A DNA stretch of 64,000 nt. Origin: Spirochaetaceae bacterium. GTDB lineage: Bacteria; Spirochaetota; Leptospiria; Leptospirales; Leptonemataceae. Position 1 is the first letter of the stretch. Each line of letters starts with the position of its first letter. Shown here piece by piece: positions 35,112-42,160 of this stretch. The DNA lies in contig PBUB01000035.1 in NCBI GenBank assembly GCA_002729885.1, positions 62,001 through 126,000 of the forward strand, read 5' to 3'. Made by a program: the position numbers and the translations under genes. Below the pieces are notes generated by a model. That model was not told where the DNA came from and did not search any database. It saw only the letters and a list, made by a program, of their open reading frames with translations.

Positions 35112-36319
35112 TTTCCATCTGCTTTTATTTTGAAGTGCATCAGCCCTATCGGTTGCGCAAATACGGATTCTTTGATCTGGGCAACTCAAACTATTTCGAC
35201 GATGAGGCCAATGCCAGAATCGCTGAAAAAGTAGCCAACAAGTGCTATCGCCCCACCACATCGTTACTTTACGAACTGGTTAAAAGACACGGAGATGAGT
35301 TTAGATTTACCTTTTCCGTGACCGGGACCGCCATCGAGCAATTCAAACGGTGGACACCAGATGTGATGGATCTGTTTCGCGCCCTTGCGGAAACCGGCCG
35401 CGTAGAATTTCTGGCAGAAACCTACTATCACAGCCTGGCAAGCCTATTTAGCGAAAGCGAATTCAGACAGCAGGTCCGAATGCATTCGGATTTAATGTAC
35501 AATGAATTCGGAGTTCGACCTACATCGTTCAGAAATACCGAGCTAATCTACAACAACCATATTGCCTACCTGGCAGAAGACATGGGTTTTACGGCCATCC
35601 TCTGCGAAGGGGCGGAAAGATTGCTGGGATGGAGAAGCCCGAACTATCTGTATCGCCCCAGGTACAGTCCGCGCATCAAGGCCTTCCTGAAAAACTATCG
35701 TCTTAGCGATGACATCGCATTTCGATTCTCGGATCGAGGCTGGCTGGAATTTCCGCTAACTACAGAAAAATTTGCAAGCTGGCTTCACAACGTTGCCGGA
35801 AACGGCAATGTAGTAAATCTGTTCATGGACTATGAAACCTTTGGAGAGCACCAATGGGAAGACACTGGAATTTTTAAATTCCTGGATGCACTGCCCAACG
35901 CACTTCTCAGACATAGGGACTTTAGATTTTCTACGGTAACCGAAGCAGCCCGCCAGCGGGAACCGGTGGGAGAAATCGATACCGACCAGGCTGTTTCCTG
36001 GGCGGATATGGAAAGGGACCTTTCTGCCTGGCTGGGAAATAGCATGCAGAGAGAAGCAGCCGCCTCCATCTACGAACTGGAAAAGGATGTAAAGGACATC
36101 AATGATCCGGTCATGCTCGATGACTGGCGCAAGCTTCAGACATCCGACCACTTTTACTACATGAGTACCAAGTTCTGGAATGATGGCGATGTGCATAAGT
36201 ATTTCAGTCCATATGGAACTCCCCATGAAGCCTACGTGTATTTCATGAACGTGCTTCAGGATCTGCGCAATAGAATCAAGCAACGAAAGAAATCCGAGGC
36301 TCATGCCCAGAAGAGATAA
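35108..36319 (+). CDS. glycoside hydrolase family 57 protein
   Basis: A 403-residue GH57 enzyme with the family motifs in order: 'FEVHQPYR' (residues 8-15), 'FTFSVTGTAIEQ', nucleophile Glu145 in 'SFRNTELIYN', and general acid Asp241 in 'LFMDYETFGEHQW'. GH57 members are alpha-amylases, 4-alpha-glucanotransferases or branching enzymes. This short form without the extra C-terminal domains resembles the alpha-amylase-like group encoded next to GT4 glycogen synthases. The first 4 bp overlap the synthase gene, so the two are coupled. Because no GH13 branching enzyme is in the window, a branching or chain-trimming role for this protein is possible but inferred. Confidence 0.88.
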   Translation: MISICFYFEVHQPYRLRKYGFFDLGNSNYFDDEANARIAEKVANKCYRPTTSLLYELVKRHGDEFRFTFSVTGTAIEQFKRWTPDVMDLFRALAETGRVEFLAETYYHSLASLFSESEFRQQVRMHSDLMYNEFGVRPTSFRNTELIYNNHIAYLAEDMGFTAILCEGAERLLGWRSPNYLYRPRYSPRIKAFLKNYRLSDDIAFRFSDRGWLEFPLTTEKFASWLHNVAGNGNVVNLFMDYETFGEHQWEDTGIFKFLDALPNALLRHRDFRFSTVTEAARQREPVGEIDTDQAVSWADMERDLSAWLGNSMQREAAASIYELEKDVKDINDPVMLDDWRKLQTSDHFYYMSTKFWNDGDVHKYFSPYGTPHEAYVYFMNVLQDLRNRIKQRKKSEAHAQKR

Positions 36320-37325
36320 TAGAACTCCCAGATTCCCTCTGCTGCTTTCTATAATCCTGGGTGTGCTGATCCTGGGCATTAAGTTCCTGGCGTATTACCT
36401 GACTGGATCCATGGCCTTGAAGTCCGATGCTCTCGAGGGCATTGTCAATGTTCTGGCTGCCGCGTTTGCTTTTGGTTCGGTGCTCTATGCAGAAAAGCCA
36501 GCGGATGAGGACCATCCCTACGGACATGGTAAGATTGAACTGTTTTCGGCAGCTTTTGAAGGAGGGCTCATTCTTCTTGCTGCTGTGCTTATCGCGTACG
36601 AATCCATTGAAACATTGATACGTGGCACCGAGCTCCAATCTCTGGGACTGGGCCTGGTATTGAATTTCGCAGCAGGAGCAGCCAACGGATTGCTGGGATT
36701 CTATCTGATGCGTAGCGGTCGCAAGCATCGCTCCCGCTCCATCGAGGCAGATGGCAAGCATCTAATGAGCGACTTTGTTACGACCCTGGGCGTTATGGCA
36801 GGCCTGGCTGTGGTTTATGTTACCGGGCTGTCGTGGCTGGATCCGGCCATTGCATTGCTATTCTCCTCCTGGCTATTTTATACAGGAGCAGGGCTAATAA
36901 AGGAGTCTGTAGGTGGCTTGATGGACAACGAAGATCCGGAGCTTCTGGAAAAGCTGGTAGGTGCCATGAATCAGCACCGGGTACCGGAAATCATTTCTGT
37001 CCATGAAATGCGCACTTTGCGAAGCGGGAAATACAGCCACATCGATCTACATGCAGCGGTGCCGGAACACTACACAATCAAGAAGATCCATGAAGTTGTG
37101 GAACTATTCGAAAAGCAGGTGCTGGCGGTCACCGGAATAAACGGCGAATTTCATACCCATATAGATCCATGCAGCAAGCATTATTGCAAACAGTGCTCCG
37201 TGGCCAACTGCAGCATTCGCGCACATCCGTTCGAGCAGTCTCTGGAGTTCAGCATCGATTCGGTAACCGCACCCGGACCGGACAGAGAGCACTCTACCGA
37301 AGGCTACGGAATCGAGCATCAGTAA
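36303..37325 (+). CDS. cation diffusion facilitator (CDF) metal exporter
   Basis: A 340-residue CDF protein with six N-terminal membrane helices and a cytoplasmic domain. Site-A motif on helix 2 reads 'SDALEGIVN' (Glu45/Asn49 instead of D/H-x3-D) and on helix 5 'HLMSDFV' (His153/Asp157). 'HPYGHGKIE' matches the loop after helix 2. This variant is common in a large CDF subgroup. The tail after about residue 285 carries four Cys and several His ('HTHIDPCSKHYCKQCSVANC'), a likely extra metal-binding site. It overlaps the GH57 gene by 17 bp. The metal is probably Zn, Fe or Mn; the sequence does not decide. Confidence 0.9.
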   Translation: MPRRDNRTPRFPLLLSIILGVLILGIKFLAYYLTGSMALKSDALEGIVNVLAAAFAFGSVLYAEKPADEDHPYGHGKIELFSAAFEGGLILLAAVLIAYESIETLIRGTELQSLGLGLVLNFAAGAANGLLGFYLMRSGRKHRSRSIEADGKHLMSDFVTTLGVMAGLAVVYVTGLSWLDPAIALLFSSWLFYTGAGLIKESVGGLMDNEDPELLEKLVGAMNQHRVPEIISVHEMRTLRSGKYSHIDLHAAVPEHYTIKKIHEVVELFEKQVLAVTGINGEFHTHIDPCSKHYCKQCSVANCSIRAHPFEQSLEFSIDSVTAPGPDREHSTEGYGIEHQ

Positions 37326-37341
37326 TCGGAACGGTTCCCGG

Positions 37342-37460
37342 GCGAAATCTGGCATGGATGGGCCCAGAATAATGAACCAGCGTTTCGCTTCAGTCGGACC
37401 CGGACAGGATGCATTCGCAGGTGTTTTGACACCACTCATTAAGCGAAATTCTGGCATAGA
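37342..37460. repeat. pair of direct repeats upstream of the amt-cyclase gene
   Basis: GCGAAATCTGGCATGGAT (37342-37359) and GCGAAATTCTGGCATAGAT (37442-37460) are near-identical and about 100 bp apart. They lie 22-140 bp upstream of a sigma-54-like promoter, the usual position of enhancer-binding-protein sites. No other role is evident in this 279-bp gap (37326-37604). Confidence 0.5.
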
Positions 37461-37480
37461 TTTCCGGCAGGCTGCCTATC

Positions 37481-37496
37481 TGGCACACAAAGTGCA
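37481..37496 (+). promoter_or_regulatory. candidate sigma-54 promoter for amt-cyclase
   Basis: TGGCACACAAAGTGCA has the -24 TGGCAC box and a -12 GTGCA box with the exact GG-N10-GC spacing that sigma-54 requires; the -12 differs from TTGCA at one base. Ammonium transporter genes are classic sigma-54 targets. It would give a leader of about 100 nt before the ATG at 37605. Confidence 0.55.
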
Positions 37497-37604
37497 GTTA
37501 TCATAGATTAATTCCGGTTTTTTTCCAGAGCATGCCCGAACACCAGGCATTTAGCCATATTCGCATGCGATTTCTGGAGGATCCGGGCAGCCCTGGAGGC
37601 CTCT

Positions 37605-39659
37605 ATGAATCCTGCATCATCTTCGTCTCTGGATTCCCTGCTTGTATTGATCTCCGCCGCTCTGGTTCTGTTTATGCAGGCTGGCTTTCTCTGCCTGGAG
37701 TCCGGTCTAACGCGAAATAAGAACTCTATTAATGTAGCCATCAAAAACATCACAGACTTTGGCCTGGCCACAATGACTTTCTGGCTTCTGGGATTTGGCT
37801 TTATGTTTGGCCCCACGCTTATGGGCTTTCTTGGCACTGGATTGTTCGCGCCGGAATTCCTGGAGGATACCGATGGTGCCAGCCCCGGATTTTTCGTCTT
37901 TCAACTGGCATTCTGCGGAACTGCGGCCACCATCGTTTCCGGTGCCGTAGCCGAGCGATTAAAGTTTCAAGGATATCTGATCATTACCGCTCTGGTATCT
38001 CTTATCATTTATCCAGTTTTAGGTCACTGGGCCTGGCATGGGCTTTTCGCCGCCAATTCCAGGGGATGGCTGGAATCTCTGGGCTTTGTAGATTTTGCAG
38101 GGTCCACTGTTGTTCACAGCGTTGGAGGCTCCGTAGCCCTTGCAGCTCTGCTGGTGATTGGTCCCCGGGCCGGACGGTTCATAAATGGCCAGGTGCAACA
38201 GATCAATCCCGGTAATCTTCCCATGGCCATGTTGGGTGGGATCATACTATGGTTCGGCTGGATTGGATTCAACGGCGGTAGCTCCATGGCAATGAACGCT
38301 TCGGTGGCACCCATAATAATGAAAACTCTACTGGCAGCAGGAGCAGGACTTATTGTTTCTCTGGCCGTGGGCTGGATTTTTCATCGCTACCCGGAAGCCA
38401 CGGCCCCACTGAATGGTTCCCTGGCAGGACTGGTTTCCATAACGGCCGGCTGCCATGCAGTGACTGCTGGCGAAGCAGTGTTGATTGGAGGCATAGGAGG
38501 CGCTCTGGTTCGGCCAGCTGAGTTGCTTCTGGAAAAGCTGGAAATCGATGATGCTGTAGGGGCCATACCTGTACATCTTGTCGCTGGAATCTGGGGAACC
38601 GTGGCTGTGGCCCTGTTTGGGGATTCCAGTATTCTTGGCACCGGGTTGGCCTTTAGCGAACAACTCCTGGTTCAGCTTCTTGGTATCATTTGCATTGGTG
38701 GCAGCGCCTTTCTAATTACGTATCTACTACTGTGGACATTGAATCGAATCTTTCCATTGCGTGTTAGCGTGGAGGAAGAAAGGGAAGGTCTAAATATTTC
38801 TGAACACAAAGCCAGAACAGATCTAATCGATCTATTTCTTGTCATGGACCATCAGAAGAAGACTGGCGATTTGAGTTTCGATGTTCCGGTAGAACCTTTT
38901 ACCGAAGTTGGACAAATCGCAGAACGATACAACGAAGTACTCGGCCGAGTGCGAGCCATAATGCAGGAGAACGATGAGACTCGCAGATCAGTGGAGGAAG
39001 CGTTCGAACAGATTGCTCTGGAGCAGAATCGGGCAGAGAAACTACTGCTGAATATTCTACCCGAGCCGGTGGCCCGGGAATTGAAGTCCCAGAAGAAGGT
39101 TATTGCACAGAGCGCCCGTGAAGTAACCATACTCTTCGCAGACATCGTAGGTTTTACCAGTCTTGCAGAATCCAGAAAGCCGCATCAGATCATTGAAATA
39201 CTGAATCGGGTTTTTTCTGTCTTCGATCGCCTCACCGATACCTATCGCCTGGAAAAGATCAAGACCATTGGTGACGCCTATATGGTAGTGGGCGGCCTTC
39301 CCAGCTTCATGCAGGAACATGCCAGCGCGGTGGCCCGCTTCTCTCTGGATATAATGAAAGAAGCAGGGAAATTTAGATTCAAAGATGGAAGCAAACTGGA
39401 TCTTCGCATAGGCATCCATACCGGGCCGGTAGTGGCCGGCGTCATCGGTGAAAAGAAATTTATCTACGATGTATGGGGCGATTCAGTAAATGTGGCCAGC
39501 CGCCTGGAGTCCCATAGCCTGCCCGGTCGCATCCATATCTCGGAGCAGACAGCAGAGCTTCTTAAAGATGACTTTGTGTTGGAGCAAAGGGGGACGGTAG
39601 AGCTCAAGGGCAAAGGAAATGTGTTTACCTATTTTCTTCAGGGAGCAAACCCTGCCTGA
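37605..39659 (+). CDS. ammonium transporter fused to class III adenylyl cyclase
   Basis: A 684-residue protein. Residues ~8-385 are an Amt channel with 11 helices: Asp163 and His171 in 'FVDFAGSTVVHSVGGS', second pore His324 in 'IPVHLVAGIWGT', and 'WFGWIGFNGGSS'. Residues ~386-500 form a linker with a HAMP-like part and a coiled coil ending 'LLLNILPEPVARELK'. Residues ~503-684 are a class III cyclase: metal Asp513 and Asp557, purine-selecting Lys553 ('EKIKTIGDAYM') and Asp622 ('YDVWGDSVN'), plus Asn629 and Arg633. The Lys/Asp pair predicts cAMP, not cGMP. GGAGG precedes the ATG. It probably senses or transports ammonium at the inner membrane and changes cAMP level. No GlnK gene is adjacent. 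Confidence 0.95.
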   Translation: MNPASSSSLDSLLVLISAALVLFMQAGFLCLESGLTRNKNSINVAIKNITDFGLATMTFWLLGFGFMFGPTLMGFLGTGLFAPEFLEDTDGASPGFFVFQLAFCGTAATIVSGAVAERLKFQGYLIITALVSLIIYPVLGHWAWHGLFAANSRGWLESLGFVDFAGSTVVHSVGGSVALAALLVIGPRAGRFINGQVQQINPGNLPMAMLGGIILWFGWIGFNGGSSMAMNASVAPIIMKTLLAAGAGLIVSLAVGWIFHRYPEATAPLNGSLAGLVSITAGCHAVTAGEAVLIGGIGGALVRPAELLLEKLEIDDAVGAIPVHLVAGIWGTVAVALFGDSSILGTGLAFSEQLLVQLLGIICIGGSAFLITYLLLWTLNRIFPLRVSVEEEREGLNISEHKARTDLIDLFLVMDHQKKTGDLSFDVPVEPFTEVGQIAERYNEVLGRVRAIMQENDETRRSVEEAFEQIALEQNRAEKLLLNILPEPVARELKSQKKVIAQSAREVTILFADIVGFTSLAESRKPHQIIEILNRVFSVFDRLTDTYRLEKIKTIGDAYMVVGGLPSFMQEHASAVARFSLDIMKEAGKFRFKDGSKLDLRIGIHTGPVVAGVIGEKKFIYDVWGDSVNVASRLESHSLPGRIHISEQTAELLKDDFVLEQRGTVELKGKGNVFTYFLQGANPA

Positions 39660-39784
39660 TTGTTGCCCAGAGCGAACCATTACCTGTATTGCCTGTTTGC
39701 CACTGCGCGAAAATTGCCGGGACAGACTCCTGATCTCCGGGCCGATCCTGGCCGGCTCGGCGATGTTATTTCACCAACGATTCT

Positions 39785-40411
39785 TCAGGGATCCAGATGC
39801 TGGTGTACGGCATCCAGAATTGCATCAGGGCTGATGCCCGATGGAAGGGTAGCCACCAGCCTGTTTTCGCGATCAATAAAATAGAAAAATAAGGAATGAT
39901 TCACACCGTACTGTCCCATGGAAGGATTTCCTGTGGCCGGAGCTTTTTCGTACCTGGCTCCCAGATCCGTAGCAAGGATCTCAATCTCCTCTCTGGCACC
40001 ACTCAAAGCAGCCAGTCTTAAAGGAGCGAACTGCTTTTCATATCGTCCCAGTTGCTCGGGACTGTCCCTTTCCGGATCCACGCTAATGAAAATGGTCTGC
40101 ACCGATTTCTGTAATTCCGGTTCCTTTCGCATAGCTCGACTTAGATTGGACAATGCCATGGGACACATATCCGGGCAGTGGCTGTAACCCAAATATAGAA
40201 TTCTTGGCTGCCCGTGATACGAAGACATGGGCACATCTCTGCCTTTGCTATCTTGCAATGTAACCTGGTTCAGACTCTGCAGCTTTCTGGAGGGTCGTTC
40301 CAGACTCTGCTCTCCCCGGGCCAGCCAGGATCTGGTGATAAAGAAACCGGCCAGTCCAAAGAATATAACCAGGGCAACAGTAAGAAGGTTCTTTCGATTA
40401 ATAAAAGACAT
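39785..40411 (-). CDS. SCO1/SenC-family copper chaperone
   Basis: A 208-residue protein with one N-terminal membrane helix (about residues 9-26) and a thioredoxin-fold domain outside. Copper ligands are Cys79 and Cys83 in 'GYSHCPDMCPMALSNL' and His172 in 'GVNHSLFFYFID'. SCO proteins deliver copper to the CuA site of cytochrome oxidase or nitrous oxide reductase, or act as thiol reductases. Here it ends a cluster of copper proteins, 35 bp after the multicopper oxidase. It may metallate that oxidase or the cupredoxin; that link is inferred from order only. Confidence 0.92.
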   Translation of the reverse strand: MSFINRKNLLTVALVIFFGLAGFFITRSWLARGEQSLERPSRKLQSLNQVTLQDSKGRDVPMSSYHGQPRILYLGYSHCPDMCPMALSNLSRAMRKEPELQKSVQTIFISVDPERDSPEQLGRYEKQFAPLRLAALSGAREEIEILATDLGARYEKAPATGNPSMGQYGVNHSLFFYFIDRENRLVATLPSGISPDAILDAVHQHLDP

Positions 40412-40446
40412 AAAGCACTCCCGAGGAATCTACTGCGATCGCAGAT

Positions 40447-41676
40447 TCAGACAGCTACAATCCAGCCCATGGCTCCTCTTGCAGCCATATAGGATTGATG
40501 AGGATGAAACATATAGCGCCCCTTTCTGGGGAAACGCATCTCGAGTACTGCCCTCTCCGTTTGCCCCAGAGTTACAATGTCGGTATGAGTATCCGGTGTA
40601 AGACCGGTACCGGTGCGATAAACATCGAAAGTCTGAGCATGCAAATGGAAACTGGCAATTGGATCGTATTCCACCATATTTACTACATACAGTCGAACCA
40701 GCTCGCCCACTCGCACCTTGATGGGATACCGGCTGTAGTAGCCGGCTATTCCGTTCCAGCAGAACAGATCGTTTCGTCCGCTATTGTTTAAATCATAACC
40801 ATTCAGTATTAGAACTACTTCGCGAGCCGGTGGACGTCCCTGAATCGGATCCACGATCAAAGCGCCCAGGAGACCACGGGCAATATGCACGTCAATGGGA
40901 GCTGTATGACAATGATAGGGATGCACGCCTGCAGGACCCGCCTGAATAATGTACTCTGTGGACTTACCGGCGGGAATGGGCTCCCATCCATCAAAATTCA
41001 CATCATGGGTACCGTGAAAGTGCAATGAATGAGGCTCGGAAGTTAGATTGCGAAAGTTAATCTTAAGGGTTTCCCCTTCCGTGGCCCTGATCACAGGGCC
41101 GGGCACTGTGCCATTGAAAGTCCAGGCATTAAAGATTGTTCCATGGGCGATGTTCAATGTGCGTTCCACCGTATCTACGGTGAACTCTCGCATCTTTCCA
41201 GGAACCTGGACTGGAGGGATGAGCCCGCTTTCCCTGGTGGACAGAGCCGTATAGACCGGCTTTTCCCGGTTAGTCAGTGCCGTTTTGGTAATATCTGGGG
41301 CGCCTTCTTTTCTGCGAAGAAGCGTGCTGGCATTTCCTCCCACGGCCTTTCGCTCGAAGGCCGCCAGATACTCAGCACCCAGAGCTGCCGGTGGATGAAC
41401 CATGCTGCCATAGGAATTGCCAATGATATCCACTCCATCCCCGGGAGTGGGCTGTGCCGGGCCAAAACTGGATTGATATGTGGGCTGAAAGGAACTACCG
41501 GGTTGCGCCGATGCAGGACTGGATTGGCCGGGCAAACAGTTGTTGCTAGCCTCCTGTGAGCCATAACCGGTAGTGAAACTTCGGCCTCCCCCTTTGAGCA
41601 GGCCTACCAGCCCACCACCGGTCACCGCACCCGCGCCACCGATTCCCAGCCATCTTAAGAAATCCTTACGTTTCAA
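40447..41676 (-). CDS. two-domain multicopper oxidase
   Basis: A 409-residue protein. The N-terminus 'MKRKDFLRWLGIGGAGAVTGGGLVG' resembles a twin-arginine signal, with KR instead of RR. A Ser/Pro/Gln-rich, low-complexity stretch (about 35-80) follows. Two cupredoxin domains come next. All four HxH motifs of the trinuclear site are present: H219-F-H221, H255-C-H257, H344-L-H346 and H391-P-H393. A type 1 site in domain 1 can be built from His216, Cys256 and His264 with Leu269 as the axial residue. That makes it a type C two-domain oxidase (blue copper oxidase-like) rather than nitrite reductase. It starts with a 4-bp overlap with the small membrane protein. Substrate unknown; phenols or cuprous ions are usual in relatives. 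Confidence 0.9.
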   Translation of the reverse strand: MKRKDFLRWLGIGGAGAVTGGGLVGLLKGGGRSFTTGYGSQEASNNCLPGQSSPASAQPGSSFQPTYQSSFGPAQPTPGDGVDIIGNSYGSMVHPPAALGAEYLAAFERKAVGGNASTLLRRKEGAPDITKTALTNREKPVYTALSTRESGLIPPVQVPGKMREFTVDTVERTLNIAHGTIFNAWTFNGTVPGPVIRATEGETLKINFRNLTSEPHSLHFHGTHDVNFDGWEPIPAGKSTEYIIQAGPAGVHPYHCHTAPIDVHIARGLLGALIVDPIQGRPPAREVVLILNGYDLNNSGRNDLFCWNGIAGYYSRYPIKVRVGELVRLYVVNMVEYDPIASFHLHAQTFDVYRTGTGLTPDTHTDIVTLGQTERAVLEMRFPRKGRYMFHPHQSYMAARGAMGWIVAV

Positions 41677-41999
41677 GTTCCCAGAACAGAGGATATCAGA
41701 AGTAGGACTACAAGCAGAACTGTTCCTCCAATAACCAGATAGTTTCTCACCCAGGCAGGGAGCTGACTCTTCCCTATCAAATGATAGGCGCCGGCCCCTA
41801 CCAGGGGCAGAGCAACGATGGCTCCCACCCAGATAGCTCCAGTTTTTCCTTCCACATCCTGTCTGCGAGCCAGGTCATACAGCGCCAGAGGAGCCCAGAC
41901 CGCCAGTAGAATGAACGGCACGTAGTACCCGTAGAAGTTTAATAGTAGCTGGATAAATCCAGGATTATCGAATGCCTTTTCCATATTTCCCCCGATCAA
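41673..41999 (-). CDS. small three-helix membrane protein, stand-alone copy of a shared module
   Basis: A 108-residue protein with three predicted membrane helices. Its body, from 'FIQLLLNFYGYYVPFILLA' through 'AYHLIGKSQLPAWVRNYLVIGG', matches the last 90 residues of the neighbouring cupredoxin/beta-helix protein along its whole length (shared blocks: Y-x-x-P-F, W-x-x-x-A-x-x-D, 'AYHL', 'LPxWxR', 'ISGG/IGG'). The two-helix block before the basic loop resembles PLDc_N-type membrane domains; that family link is tentative. It is translationally coupled to the multicopper oxidase gene by 4 bp. I infer that it anchors or partners the copper enzymes. Confidence 0.75.
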   Translation of the reverse strand: MIGGNMEKAFDNPGFIQLLLNFYGYYVPFILLAVWAPLALYDLARRQDVEGKTGAIWVGAIVALPLVGAGAYHLIGKSQLPAWVRNYLVIGGTVLLVVLLLISSVLGT

Positions 42000-42160
42000 A
42001 AATTCTAGTTCATGTTCGAAGCCACCAGGACTTACCTGTTTTCGCTTCCGTTTTGCGAGTCCGAAGCCCGGGCCCTTCTTTCGCTAATGCATTTCCTCTA
42101 GCTGGCCCGAGCATACATCTTCTATGACTCTTATCAGTAGCATATATCACATTGCAGGGC

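Noticed and set aside
40447..41676. Possible copper nitrite reductase (NirK)
   Set aside because: Four HxH pairs and the HCH motif are those of a multicopper oxidase trinuclear centre; NirK lacks them.
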